From the NCBI GenBank assembly GCA_013076295.1, contig RQOL01000466.1, positions 3,763,080 through 3,827,079 on the forward strand: a stretch of DNA of 64,000 nt, given 5' to 3'. Position 1 is the first letter of the stretch. Each line of letters starts with the position of its first letter. A model generated the notes under the pieces. It was not told the DNA's origin. It searched no databases and saw only the letters and a list, made by a program, of their open reading frames with translations. Both the position numbers and the translations under genes were made by a program. The DNA is from Sanderia malayensis (Eukaryota; Cnidaria; Scyphozoa; Semaeostomeae; Pelagiidae). Below, piece by piece: positions 1 through 11,290 of this stretch.

Positions 1-3000
1 TTTTCCTAAATTAAAACGTAAAAGATCATCTTTTTTCTGACAGCACTCTTTAAAATAAAACGAAGCTCAGAAGTGGTTCACTCCTTCGGCATTACATCGC
101 CACGCACATTGATGTGGCAATAGTCTGCAATAGCAGGTATCCTGGTTATTACATGCAATAGAAATGCGATAACATACCTCCATAGGCTGTATTGTGTTGT
201 TATACTTTCTTTTTGTCAATCTGACTGCTTGTGTCACCGGTCTCTCAGATCCATCAAACAAAACCTTGTAAAAAAAACAACAAGGCCTTATTATAAATGG
301 TTTTTAAAAAACTGGAATGATCTGAATAAAATGGATAAAAAACAACAAAGGCATAACAGCAGAGTAAACAGCTAAGAACATCGTGTATCGATCTTTCGAG
401 CTTTCAAACAAAGGAGTAACAGAGAACTGTTCTTACTTTCTTGCTTCTACTCTAATAATAATATAAAGTTTTAAGGGTAGGAAAGGCTAAATAGCCTATG
501 TATTCTTTCCTTCGCAAAACAAAAACAACAAACGTGCGGCACCACACAGTGACCATACCATATACAGACCGAAAAAGAGCAGCTGTATAACATATGATTC
601 GTGATAAATAATTACTTGTTCGCGTGTATTAGACTCCAGCCAGTCTCTGAATTCCTCGATATCCCTATTGAAAAACACACGAAGACACAAATCAACATCA
701 TAGCAAAAATATATGCGTGAATTTCTGTGGGAACTCGCAACAATTATGTCATCAGACGCTACTACTGCAGAGAGTGGAGTGGAGACATCACGGAGGGGGA
801 CAGCAGGAGGTTGCGTCCCATCCCACAGTCTCTAGGGTCGATTTTCTATTCTAATTTGAGTATTATTGTGCTACAAGGCGTTCTGTCATCAAAATAGCGT
901 GGATTTTTCAAAAATGAGCGTGGGTTTTTCAAAAATGAGCGTGGTCGTAAAATTCCTTCCCGTTCTTTCGGCTGGTACCACTATTGACTGCAGAATAGAT
1001 TGATGACAGATAAGATAGAATAGCAGGTGGAATATTCACCAACTCACCTGACCAGCTCCGATCGGAAATCATCGTTGGTAACATTGAGTGATGACAGTAG
1101 CCTGGGCTCTATACTGCTTCCCAGGCTCTTTTTGACTTCTTCTTTCGCAGCCTTGTACTCGTCATCCACTTGGGACACTTTCTGTCAACATAACGCACAA
1201 TTAACATGAGCTGTACTTTGCAATAAAATGAGCTTTGCTTTGCAATAAGAAGAGCTTAAACACAAGGACTCAGAAAATATTTTCAAACTTTGAAACAAAG
1301 ACGCCTCCCCCCCTCCCAACTCCCCAGCCATCACCTCCATATGGTGAGTTTTCTTGAACATACAGCAAGAAAAACATTTTGTCTCTTGAATAAACTGCTT
1401 CGTAATACAATTTAGCCTGCGTCTAACCCCAATAAAATTGAGTATTACTTGGCTTCCTTCAAGACTAATCATCTCATCACACAGCTGACATTTAATATAA
1501 CAGCCAAAGTTTGCAACTTCCGATGTAACATTGTACACTTAGCTCCAATAAGTATGGAAACGCCTGATGAAAATGGCGTCTAGAAGTGGCCCTAGGCCTG
1601 AGAAAGAAAATTTACATAACAATATAAAACTACCAAACCGGTTTCAATAGCGAATATATTTAGCATAAATATACTCAAAATTTCATACATTTTCAAATGA
1701 AAACATAATTTAAACTATATCATATTGTTTTGCAATAATATTAAAAGAAAACTGCGAAGAGGTCCCATAAAAAATGTTTACGAAAATTTATCGAAGTGGA
1801 GAAATTAAAACGCCAATAATTATAATTTCTTTCACTCAAAGCCACGCAAATTCTCTCTCATTTAAAAGAGAATGTTTTAAAATTTTGAAAAATATAAGAA
1901 TTATTTAGGTAACTGTCTTGACCTTTTACAACTCACGGTTGAAGTCTTTGTTTACAACTTGAGAAGCACATGTTTTGTTTTCCAAATTTCAAATTGGGTT
2001 TTAAAAAATAAAATTTTCGTGCACTTCAGAAAATGTTAAGCCCTTAAAAATTATATCAAATTATAATATTTGAAACAAATTATAGGAATATCCATGTCTG
2101 ATTTTTTGTTATGGTGCTTAACCTTCTTTTTTTGCTCTGGAAAAAAATTACGGAGAAATAGGTTTTGTCCAATCACATTCCTAAAATGATAAACAAAGAC
2201 GTAAACCTTTGAATTGTAAAAGGTCAAGACAGTTACATGAAAAATTGTTTTATTTTTCAAAATTTCAAAACATTCTCTTTTAAATGACAGAGAATTTGCG
2301 TGGCCTTGAGTGAAAGAAATTATAATTATTGGCGCTTTAATTACTCCACTTCGTTAAATTTTCGTAAACATTTTTTAAGGGACCTCTTCGCAGTTTTCTT
2401 TTAATATTATTGCAAAACAACATGATTTAGTTTAAATTATGTTTTCATTTGAAAATGTATGAAATTTTGAGTATATTTTTGCTAAAGAAATTCGCTATTG
2501 AAACCCGTTTGGTAGTCTTACATTGTCATTGAAATTCTTTTGCTCAGGCCTAGGGCCACTTCTAGACGCCATTTTTCATCAGGCGTTTCCATACTTATTG
2601 GAGCTAAGTGTACATTCAAATCCTAAATCCATCAAGAATCGTTAAATCGAAATTCCGTACAAAGATAAGATGATAACAAGGTATCTTGATGATAGTAACT
2701 CCATGATAAGATCTACGCAAAAAACATTTATTTTGTTACCGCTCCTTAGTTCATTGAGCTTTGTTAATTTGGAGTTTGAAAATTTGGCAAATGAAATAAA
2801 AAACAAATGAGACATTAAGCCATGGGGAACCATTCTTACCTCGATCACGTCCAGCCCTTGAACTAAATCTTCGACATATTGATCTGGTTGGTAAGATTTT
2901 CTTTCAGTGCTCACTTCACTTCCATACGAATCCATATTTGTCATTAGTTCCTTTTTGCCATATTCCAACTAAAAGAATATTCATATTTGCAACCAAGCAT

Positions 3001-4245
3001 TGTGTAACAAATAAAAAATAAAGTAGCCATTATTTTCTTTGAATCTGACTGTAACAAGCCATTGGTGCATAAAAATTTCTAGAAGATATCAATTTAAATT
3101 AGTCACTGGAATAAAGAAGCAACAAATCCAACAAAAAGACTTACTAATTTTGGCATTGCTGTAAAATGAAATGCTTGGTCGTTTTCCAGCTTTGTGATTA
3201 TATAATCAATGTCAAGATGCTGGAATAAAAAATAAAAAATAAAAAATACAAAACCTGAAGCTTTCAGGTTAGATCAGCACCTGAAAGAGTTTTAATGATT
3301 CTGTCATCAGCATCAATAGAATTAGACAACAAACAAACCTGGTAGCGTTTGACAAGTTTGTGGAGATCTTTGAGGTCCTTCCACATTGTGACTGTCATTC
3401 TGATCTGAAAATTCAATTGATCAGAGAATGAAATATATGCTTTTTTATAAGAAACCACTTTATAAGAAACTTACTAGTAGAATTTGTGCTAAATTACAAT
3501 AGATTCCTTTGTTTTATTGTTTTCCTTAACAATAGAAAACAATAGAAAATTTAAGAAACTCTTACTAGTAGGGCTTGAGCTAGGTTTCTTATAAAATAAA
3601 AAACATGTAATATAAAAACATAAAAATGCGCAAGCAGTATAAATAAGATCATATATGATGTTACTTTTACTCTTGGTATTGATAACTGGGTGTAGTATAC
3701 AGAGTAAGCAGTGTAGAGTGCGGCTATACGATATTGAAATTCTGTTTCAGGATGAAAGAAGCCAGTGATACATCTCATCAACCTCATCGTTGCCTGTATA
3801 AATGAAAGAAACATGTATCATGTGTTTGAATATGGTCTGGAGTAATACTAAATTACAGATCAGTTTGAGTTGACACATGCACAATGGTATAATAAACAAT
3901 ATAACAATCAAGGAGAAAAATAGAAAATTGGAGTAAATAATAAAGTATAAAGCATTGTGAACGTTACCTTTATCTGGTCACTTAACGTCCTTTTTCCACT
4001 GAAAATAAATAGCAAACATGAAAATAATAATGAATGAAAAACAATTCTGGGGCAGGGAAGGGAGACCAATAGTGGGTGGGGGCCAAACCTATCTACCTGT
4101 GGATGAAACTGAAGTTCATTGATTTCCAAACTTCACAGAAGTCTTCAAAACGCAAACTTCCTTTTTCATCGAATTTTTCAAAAAGCGCTGTCAAGTCACT
4201 TAAATATCCATCTAATTCGTCCCCAAGAGGGGAAATGCCAGCCAT
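1..4245 (-). CDS. SNAPC1: snRNA-activating protein complex subunit 1 (SNAP43), 5' part, C-terminus off window
   Basis: Subunit of SNAPc, the nuclear complex that binds the proximal sequence element of snRNA promoters for RNA polymerase II and III. I reconstruct ten exons, read right to left: 4245-4097, 3998-3968, 3793-3665, 3404-3339, 3219-3145, 2968-2840, 1181-1048, 664-616, 264-178 and 36 to the left edge. All have AG/GT borders and phases that join in frame (about 295 codons so far). Recognition rests on the conserved N-terminal half: SLRFEDFCEVWKSMNFSFI, then FQYRIAALYTAYSVYYTQL, then DQAFHFTAMPKL, all in SNAP43 order and spacing. The start is ATG at 4245, beginning MAGISPLGDEL. The tenth exon is Lys-rich and weakest. 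The 1.66 kb intron 1182-2839 contains a fold-back element. The gene faces away from the inhibitor gene at 5156. Confidence is high for family, moderate for the last exon. Confidence 0.9.
1533..2613. mobile_element. 1.08 kb fold-back (inverted-repeat) element in a SNAPC1 intron
   Basis: The two ends are inverted copies: GTACACTTAGCTCC at 1533 and its reverse complement ending at 2613. Inverted homology continues inward for about 410 nt per arm (about 1533-1945 and 2212-2613), leaving a central non-repeated segment of about 270 nt. The trinucleotide ATT sits on both sides (1530-1532 and 2614-2616) and is a candidate 3-bp target-site duplication, although AT-rich context makes this weak. No open frame of note is present, so this is a non-autonomous DNA transposon or fold-back element. 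It lies wholly within the intron between the sixth and seventh SNAPC1 exons and should be removed by splicing. Confidence 0.8.
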
Positions 4246-5155
4246 TTCATAAAATTTAATGTCTGCTACAAAAAAGCAAATATATTCCACGGTTGGGAAA
4301 AGATACTAGTGGCCAAAAGGACCTTCCGAGAATTGCAAAATAACGAAGTACGAGTAACGAGAATCGTGAAACGATCATTGGCCAGCATGGGCAGCGGAGT
4401 CGTTGAGTTAGTGTTACTGCGCAGGAGTGTATATGACGTAAGACTGTACTTAATGGTCGAGGCATCTGGGCTGAATATGCTACTGCACGAGAATAATCAC
4501 GTTAGCCAATGAATATCGATTTCCAGTTAAAGACCTCACGAAAAGAATGGTCACGTGCGTGTGTTTTCTCAGTCAGTCAGAAGACCGTTTGCTTTCAGTC
4601 AGAAGATGTTGGCTTGGCATGGGTCATGAGAAGTGCAGGTTACTTCTGCCTGACCATTCTGAAACTACAATCAACGAAATAGAGAAATTCAAAACAAAAA
4701 TACAGTACCACCACACAACACAGATATTCACTACTGTGCATTCAAATGTTTTAAAGTAACGGCTGTGGACTCAAATTAATGTTTACTTCTGGCTTTCGTT
4801 TATGAGGTTTACTTTACTTTATAGTAATGAATAAAATAACAAAATCACCTATTATGAGAGTGGAAGAAACATACGGTGCTATATCATCGCATGTTGAAGA
4901 AAGGTACAAAGAAATTGACTGGTGGAGACAAAATTTCAGGTAAAAAGTTTTATAATTGTTATTATTTGCAATGTGAACAGCAAATGTCAAAATCTCAAAG
5001 ACACGCTTGAGTGAAAGCAGCAGAAATTGACAATCTTGCAACAGGTAATTCTAGAAATAACAATGGCTGCAACAATACTTTGTTCATGAAATAAAATTTT
5101 ACGAAAATCCAGATAGTATTGTTTGAAATTAACACGACGCATTGCTTTTAGAATT
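4246..5155. promoter_or_regulatory. Divergent intergenic interval between SNAPC1 and the inhibitor gene
   Basis: This 0.9 kb lies head-to-head between two start codons (SNAPC1 on minus at 4245 and the Kazal/WAP gene on plus at 5156), so it should hold both 5' UTRs and both promoters. I see no convincing TATA arrangement or conserved element. A short direct repeat containing CAGTCAGAAGA occurs twice near 4570-4605. Its role as a shared promoter is inferred from position only. Confidence 0.35.
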
Positions 5156-6485
5156 ATGTATTTAACCGGGATGTTTTTCACCTTTGTATTGGTTGTGGTA
5201 AGTCGTTTAATGTAAAGTTCGTACATATTATACTTTATACATTATTACTCATATTCATTGATCTATATACATTCACAAAAAATCAATTTTTGTCTTAACA
5301 GGCCTTAACTGTAATTGTCCACTTACCCCAGCAAAGTACAGGTAATACATTTGTGTGATTACGTTCTTTCTCTTTCTCTCTTCATTTTCTTTTCATTTCA
5401 GTTGTGTTTCATTAATTAAACTTTGAAGATTGAAATATATTACTTCTCTTCCATGTCGCACAGGTGTTCTACCTCTGAAGCGAAAATGTCAAATAATTTG
5501 TTCAGTAATTAACATTAACAAACCAAACAAACCACATTGCGGCAGCGATGGTGTAACATATTTAAGCAAGTGCCATTTGGATATGGCCATGTGTAAGAAC
5601 CAAACTTTGAAAAAAAAACACAGAGGATCGTGTGATAGCAGTAAGTCGTCATAAATAAAAGCATTATGTATTAATTTATTGATAAACTGGTGTTAGACAG
5701 AGAACCCTTTCTTTGTTTTATTTTGGCAACCTTGAATATGCTCTACTCGATATATTCGTTCGATATAGACTCACTATATTACGTCCCTGTGCCTCGCTCG
5801 CTTTGCTCCCTTGAGCAAGTTGCGAGCGAGGCACAGGGAGATTCAACGTAGATTCAACGTTTTTTCAACGTTATAGCAACATTGTTTGCCCAGTGGATAC
5901 TATGTCCTTCACTTTTGTTTTTGCGCAGCTCATGCAGGTTATTGTCCAACAATACAAAATGAGAGCTACTGCTCTCAAAACAGATGCAATGAGGACAAAG
6001 AGTGCAGTTTGGAAGAGAAATGCTGTACTACAAGAAAATGCGGTAATTCTTGTGTCAAGGCTTGCGACAGCAAGTTCGCCGTTTGTCCAACATCTTGCCC
6101 TTCTGGACAAAAGAACAAATTGAAGCTGAACAAAAGTGGCTGTTTCGAATGTACGTGTAAGAAGAAATTTCGCTGCATAAAGAAGCTTTGTCCACACCGC
6201 TGTCACTATGGTTATCTCAGAGACAAATCCGGTTGTTCAACGTGTGCTTGCAAAAGGCCAAACCGATGTCAGGTTAACGATTGCTTTCGCAAGTGTTTGC
6301 ATGGATACATGATAAACAGCTATGGCTGTCGTACATGCGTGTGTCGACCGCGGCCGTCATGTCCCAGACCAAGATGCCCACTAACTTGTAAGCCAGACCA
6401 AAGAAGATTTGTTCGCTTACGCACCGGCTGCTACGGTTGTTTCTGTCTTCCGTTTCGTGTAGATCCACTTGAACCAATCATTTGA
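5156..6485 (+). CDS. Secreted multi-module protease-inhibitor-like protein: signal peptide, Kazal, WAP, four antistasin-like repeats
   Basis: Four exons (5156-5197, 5302-5341, 5464-5640, 5929-6485) join in frame into 271 aa. Exons 1 and 2 encode a hydrophobic signal peptide (MYLTGMFFTFVLVV then ALTVIVHL). Exon 3 is a Kazal domain with six cysteines and the hallmark CGSDGVTYLSKC. Exon 4 starts with a WAP/four-disulfide core (from GYCP to CVKAC) and continues with four Cys-rich antistasin-like repeats of the form C-x(n)-C-x3-C...GC-x2-C-x-C, ending in PLEPII. Kazal, WAP and antistasin folds typically inhibit serine proteases, so an extracellular antiprotease or antimicrobial role is likely, but the target is unknown. 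Acceptors used are ttaacag, tcgcacag and ttgcgcag; donors are gtaagt, gtaata and gtaagt. A 73-bp hairpin repeat lies in the last intron. Confidence 0.9.
5768..5840. repeat. Short hairpin MITE-like repeat, copy 1
   Basis: GTGCCTCGCTCGC near 5791 pairs with GCGAGCGAGGCAC near 5823 around a short loop, giving a near-perfect hairpin preceded by ATTACGTCCC. A related hairpin recurs at 15114-15203, with its inner half in the opposite order. Two dispersed copies of a compact palindrome without coding capacity fit a tiny MITE family. This copy is in the last intron of the Kazal/WAP/antistasin gene. Confidence 0.7.
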
Positions 6486-7248
6486 CATTGTAAACTTCAA
6501 ACTTCAAACTTCAAATTATTTTTTCAGCATAAAATTAATTAATTACAATTATAAATTTGTGTAACCTATTTATACCTAATAACAACAATTTACAGAGACA
6601 TATTCGTTTAGTTAACAGATGATTACTACTGTAATTAAAAAATTTTAGGCTGATGGACACATGGACACATGTATCTTTGTTTACAGCATTTTTGTAAAAT
6701 TATTGAAAATTGACATAATTAAAAGCTGTACCTTGTGGTTGTACTGGGGGCTGTGCTCCAAACGAAAATCCTACAGTTTGCCCCCTTTCAGACTCTATTT
6801 TGTTGCTTTTATGCGCATATAAGATTAATGTAAAAAAACCCGGTGCTTCCGGTGCTTCCGGTGCAGAAAATAAACGCAGTTGTTGACTGCGTATTTTTCT
6901 TGCCAATGCGTCCCTTTTGAATCTTGCACGGATTTGAACACAAAGCTGATATCTTGAATTAAGTCTTCCACTGTGCAGTACCGGTGTAGAGTGCACAGTG
7001 CAAGATTTTTACTTTATTTTATTTTATTTTTACTTTACTTTTTCTTGATATATTTTTGAAACTTTCATTCACTTTCATTCATTCACATTTTTTGTCTCCT
7101 CTTCGTTGTTGTTGTTGTCAAATTGGAGTGGAGGAAAGTCGGAAGCAGTTGAGCTGACAACAAAGAAGACGAAAGCAAACACAACAATAGTTGATGCAAT
7201 ATTACATTTGTTCCTTATCAACGATTACAGAAACCTCGACAACAACAA
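6486..7248. other. Intergenic spacer
   Basis: This stretch is the 3' flank of the inhibitor gene and the 5' flank of the VOPP1/WBP1-like gene. It is AT-rich. A small direct triplication (GGTGCTTCC) occurs near 6841-6862, and TTTTATTTTA repeats occur near 7012-7040. No ORF with recognisable content was found on either strand. Confidence 0.4.
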
Positions 7249-9191
7249 ATGTCGATTTTATACATTTTGTTGCTATTTGTTTTTGAGGTATGCACATGAA
7301 TCACAAAACCACCTTGTGAAAGAAAAGTTGAAATTGACTGCGCGGCATTTAGGCCCTATTTTTATTGCTCTTTGCAGGCAGCAATTAAATTTCGAAGTTC
7401 TTAAGATTACTTTCTCAATATAGATGATTTATATGCTTATTCAAACTACTAAACATATAGGTTCTCCAACCTTTTAAATATAGTATATGTAGGTTATTGA
7501 ACGCAACCTTATAATAACAAATCACATAATAAGAATGGTGATGAGAAATGAGAATCACATTTATTGCTTAAAGTTAAATGAGAAAATCCAGTTATTAGGT
7601 ACATATTATAATGATGCAATCAACAGTCTAGCGATAACTGAATTCAGATAGTTATTTTTAAGTAATGAAACCCAAACCCAAAATTCGATTTTATCATGGC
7701 ATAATAACTGAATTGTTTCATTCAACTTGTAAGCAACAGCAAGAAACCTCTTCATCATTATTGTTCTCATTTTGTGATTATGGAATATGTCCTTGATTTC
7801 TAGGTCACATCTGATCATGAATTTTGTGACCCACTGTGAGTATATTTCAATGTAAATTTAGCATTTTTTTGCTAAATGACTATAAATATAACCACAAATG
7901 GTTTTGCTCTATTTATAGATACTACATAAGATATCTAGTTATAACTAATATGAGATTTGCAATATTTTATAGATGTGACAGACACAGTTACTGTTGCGAT
8001 GAGGATAGATGTTGCCCAAGGCATCAATATTCATTCTTTGCAACATGGTATTTTTGGTAAGCATCTGCCACCCTCTTTAGCATTCAATATTCAGTCTTAA
8101 CACTTGAATACCATCTATAACAATTCAGTTTCCTACAAAAGTAAAAACCCCAAAATCGATCCCCGAAGGACTAGATAAAAATGGTTGATTTATCTGTGGT
8201 TAGAAAGTGCTAGCAATTGAATGAGTGAATCGAAATTGATTCACGTTATCCAAGGTTTGAGTCATCATAGGTTTGGGTCATCAGGATTACACTGGGTACC
8301 TATATTTACTAAAGCCATGCCACCGTGTTGCAATTATAGCCTTCTGCAATTCAAGCAATTTTGTGCATGCCTCCATGAATTAACATGTTTGATTATATTT
8401 CAGGGTTATAATTGGATTGCTCATTCTAACATGTGCTACCAGCTGTAGCTATTATTGTAAGAAGCGTAGAATGATGGCCATCCGACGAAGATGTCTTCCA
8501 GCAAGACCCGTAGTTTTGTTTACATCTGATGACAGACAACATGCACCAGTCACACAGGCGCTGCCACCTTCCTACCAAGAAGCTACTGTTAAGCCATTCC
8601 ATTTTCCACCTCCGTACTATGCCACAGGTAATTTCATTTGTGTTTTATTTATTTGTTGTTTTACGCCTTAGTAAGAGCTATAATTTGTGGAATGAAATCC
8701 AAAAGTAATGATAAGATCCTCCTTAAGAAAAGAAATTCTCAGAAGTGCCCTCTTGGAAATAAGTAGCCCCCTCAATATTGCAAAATAAAATTGTATACCC
8801 ATTGTATACAATGTTGTATGAAAACCATGCAACATCGTCATTCCAGAGTTTCTCAGCTTTGACCATATTTATCGTACGAAAAGTTTCTTAGCAAGTTTCT
8901 TCACACCCAAACTTAATTTTCCTCAGTAACACTCGTTTAAGATGAAGTGCTCTTTGAGATAACTTATGGTACGCACCCTTTTTAAATCAATTTCTAAGCA
9001 ACATTTGTTGAACTTGGTTGTTCTGAATTATAATATACCTTGATTTACTTTTTACAGACCCATTAAAAGACCCAAGCCTTCCTCCCTACTCCCATTATTC
9101 AGCTTCATCCACAGTTCAACCAAGCAATGCACATACATTGGGTACTCGACAGGATGCAAATACTGAGTCAGCAAATAATTATTCTGCATAA
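7249..9191 (+). CDS. VOPP1/WBP1-like small type I membrane protein with PPxY motifs
   Basis: Five exons (7249-7287, 7804-7835, 7973-8056, 8404-8627, 9058-9191) join in frame to 170 aa. Exon 1 is a 13-residue hydrophobic signal-peptide start (MSILYILLLFVFE). Exons 2 and 3 give a short Cys-rich ectodomain (CDRHSYCCDEDRCC) ending in WYFW, the juxtamembrane signature of the VOPP1/WBP1 group. Exon 4 starts with the transmembrane helix (VIIGLLILTCATSC) followed by a basic stop-transfer (KKRRMMAIRRR). The tail carries proline motifs PPSY, PPPYY and PPYS that should bind WW domains. An AATAAA lies at 9243-9248. Family members act as WW-domain ligands in the endomembrane system. The choice between VOPP1 and WBP1/WBP1L is unresolved. 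Exon 2 (32 nt) was chosen by phase and splice sites and is the least certain part. Confidence 0.78.
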
Positions 9192-10219
9192 ATAACATTG
9201 CTTTTGATCCGCGTCACATTTGAGTATTTTTTTACATAACTCAATAAATTTGTACGATTTGTATGAAGACTGTAAATATTTTATTTATTCAATTCTACAT
9301 ATGCTTGTTCTATTTGTTTTTGTTTTTATTTAACTTAACACATACTGTATTTTGATTTCCATGTGTTTCTACGAAAAATACACAACGAAGGGTCTTTTAT
9401 TTATTCACCCTGCACCGGCGCATGCTAAAAATGCGATTGAATGAGCAGTAGGAAAATTCTCTCACAGTAGCGTTAATATAATATGACCATGCAATGCATG
9501 AATGCATTAAGTAATAACAAAGCAGCAACATTATATTCCTCCCCTCCGTCTCCCAATGAGACTATAGAAGTTCATTCAAGTAAATAAATAATATTACTTT
9601 GTAATTTTAATTTTTTTCAAAAGTACGATGAAAATTTGTATAAAAGTTTGCCGTCAAACTTCTGGGCGGATTTCTGTATCATTTTAAAGCACGTGGTAAA
9701 TGTGTAAGAAAAGGGATCTTTAAAAATAATTATGAAAATGTGAGCACAACTTTGATTGTTTTCTTTGTTATTTTCTTTTGTTGCATTCTTGGTGATTTTG
9801 TACTGAGAATTAACAAGCAGGTATAGAATTAACCACGATTATTGACTTGAGCAAGCAGTTGTTTCAACTCAGTTTATCCTACGGAGCTCAGAAGATTGTA
9901 AACTTACGACAAAAATGCTTTTGGTAATTCGAGTTTAGCAGCTCTGATTCCCTTCGCACAACCTTGGAGATGACGTTTGAGCTGAGCTCAAAAATGTAAA
10001 ATGCAAAATAGCTGTCGCACAGTAGACTGTTTTTATAACATATTCCCAGGGGGGTTTATTCCAAGGGGCCACATTCCCAAGGTCCCTATTCCAAAAGGCA
10101 TTATTTCCGGGTCGGAAATACTTCGTGTATGTGGCTTGAAAAGTGGGTGGTGCCCTCTGCACGTGCGTCATGGCGGCAGGTGAGGGTTTTTGTCTTGTAA
10201 GAAATTATTTGTCTTTAAT
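9192..10219. other. Intergenic spacer with the 3' end of the PPxY gene
   Basis: It contains the probable poly(A) signal AATAAA at 9243-9248. The rest is AT-rich with no supported gene. Near 10045-10115 there are short runs of CCAAGG/CCAAAAGG-like repeats. Immediately upstream of the KIAA1143-like ORF is ATGGCGGCAG followed by GTGAGG (about 10169), which resembles a short 5' exon and donor but is not needed for the ORF downstream. Confidence 0.35.
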
Positions 10220-10426
10220 ATGGCAGACGGAGGAAAGAATAAGCTTGAGGTTAGCAAGGCCGACACTAAAAAATATCTAAAAGACTTCAAAGCAAAAGTT
10301 GGGTATAAAGAAGGACTGACAGTTGAAACTGAGAAGCAAAGACTTTCAAAACAACGGTGCGATGATGATGATTATGACACCGAAAGGGACGATGAACAAC
10401 CAGCAATTTGTGTTTTAAAAAAGTAG
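10220..10426 (+). pseudogene. KIAA1143 (DUF4604) homologue, apparently frameshifted after codon 68
   Basis: The ORF from ATG at 10220 encodes 68 aa that match the N-terminal half of the KIAA1143 family. The diagnostic part is FKAKVGYKEGLTVETEKQ, followed by a spacer and DDEQPAICVLKK. The family continues after VLKK with a G-D-x-(S/T)-x-E-E stretch. Here the frame hits TAG directly after an A6 run, while the +1 frame reads VDVTEEEYK and then TGA, after which CKAEMDLQKD still resembles the family. That indicates a frameshift plus a further stop, so the copy is probably a decayed or truncated gene rather than a short intact one. A tandem repeat begins within about 80 nt downstream. A sequencing error in the homopolymer is possible for the first lesion but not the second. 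The family's function is unknown to me. Confidence 0.6.
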
Positions 10427-10499
10427 ATGTAACTGAAGAGGAATATAAATGATGCAAAGCAGAGATGGACCTTCAGAAGGATAAGGTCCATCTGAAAAG

Positions 10500-11290
10500 G
10501 TCCTACTGAAAAATTCAAATTTTGAAATATGACTCAAAAATGACTCACGAGAACTCGAATTATACTAAATAGGTCCTACTGATCACGTTGAGACAATTCC
10601 CAGCTCTCTAGGAGCAATAGTTCAAATTCTAGCGCACCCAGCTCTCCCGCGTATAGCTATTTAAACTTTCTATCATACATGAAACAGGTACTGAAAAATT
10701 CAAATTTTGAAATAGACTGCAAAATGACTCACGAGGATAGCGCACCCAGCTCTCCCGCGGATAGCTATTTAAACTTTCTATCATGCATGAAGCAGGTATT
10801 GAAAAATTCAAATTTTGAAATAGATTGCAAAATGACTCACAAAGAGTCGAATTATACTAAATAGTTCCCACTGATCACGTTGAAACATTTCCCAGTTCTC
10901 TAGGAGCAATGGTTCAAATTTTAGCGCACCCAGCTCTCCCGCGGATAGCTATTTAAACTTTCTATCATGCATGAAGCAGGTATTGAAAAATTCAAATTTT
11001 GAAATAGATTGCAAAATGACTCACAAAGAGTCGAATTATACTATACTATACTATAGGTCCTACTGATCACGTTGAAACAATTCCCAGCTCTCTAGGAGCA
11101 ATGGTTCAAAGACCCAGATTTTCCGCGGATAGCTATTTAAACTTTCTATCATACAAGAAGTGGGTACTGAAAAATTCAAATTTTGAAATACACTGAAAAA
11201 TGAATCACAAGGAATCGAATTATACTAAATAGGTCCTACTGATCACGTTGAAACAATTCCCAGCTCTCTAGGAGCAATGGTTCAAAGACC
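10500..11290. repeat. Complex tandem repeat, about 185 bp per unit
   Basis: The segment carries about five copies of a unit. Each contains AAATTCAAATTTTGAAATA, an ACTCAC block, a TACTGATCACGTTGA block, CTCTAGGAGCAAT, GCGCACCCAGCTCTCCCGCG and ATAGCTATTTAAACTTTCTATCAT. Starts of the first block fall near 10512, 10697, 10806, 10989 and 11175, so one unit is short (about 109 bp) and the rest are about 185 bp. Sequence between copies is well conserved, which implies recent expansion. It is non-coding; in-frame short ORFs here are repeat artefacts. Confidence 0.85.

Noticed and set aside
1185..1538. 117-residue minus-strand ORF with several cysteines
   Set aside because: It starts at the edge of the fold-back element and ends just before a SNAPC1 exon, with no matching splice phase or family signature. 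It is intron sequence.
4309..4512. 67-residue plus-strand ORF upstream of the inhibitor gene
   Set aside because: No signature, no splice partners; it overlaps the SNAPC1 5' flank.
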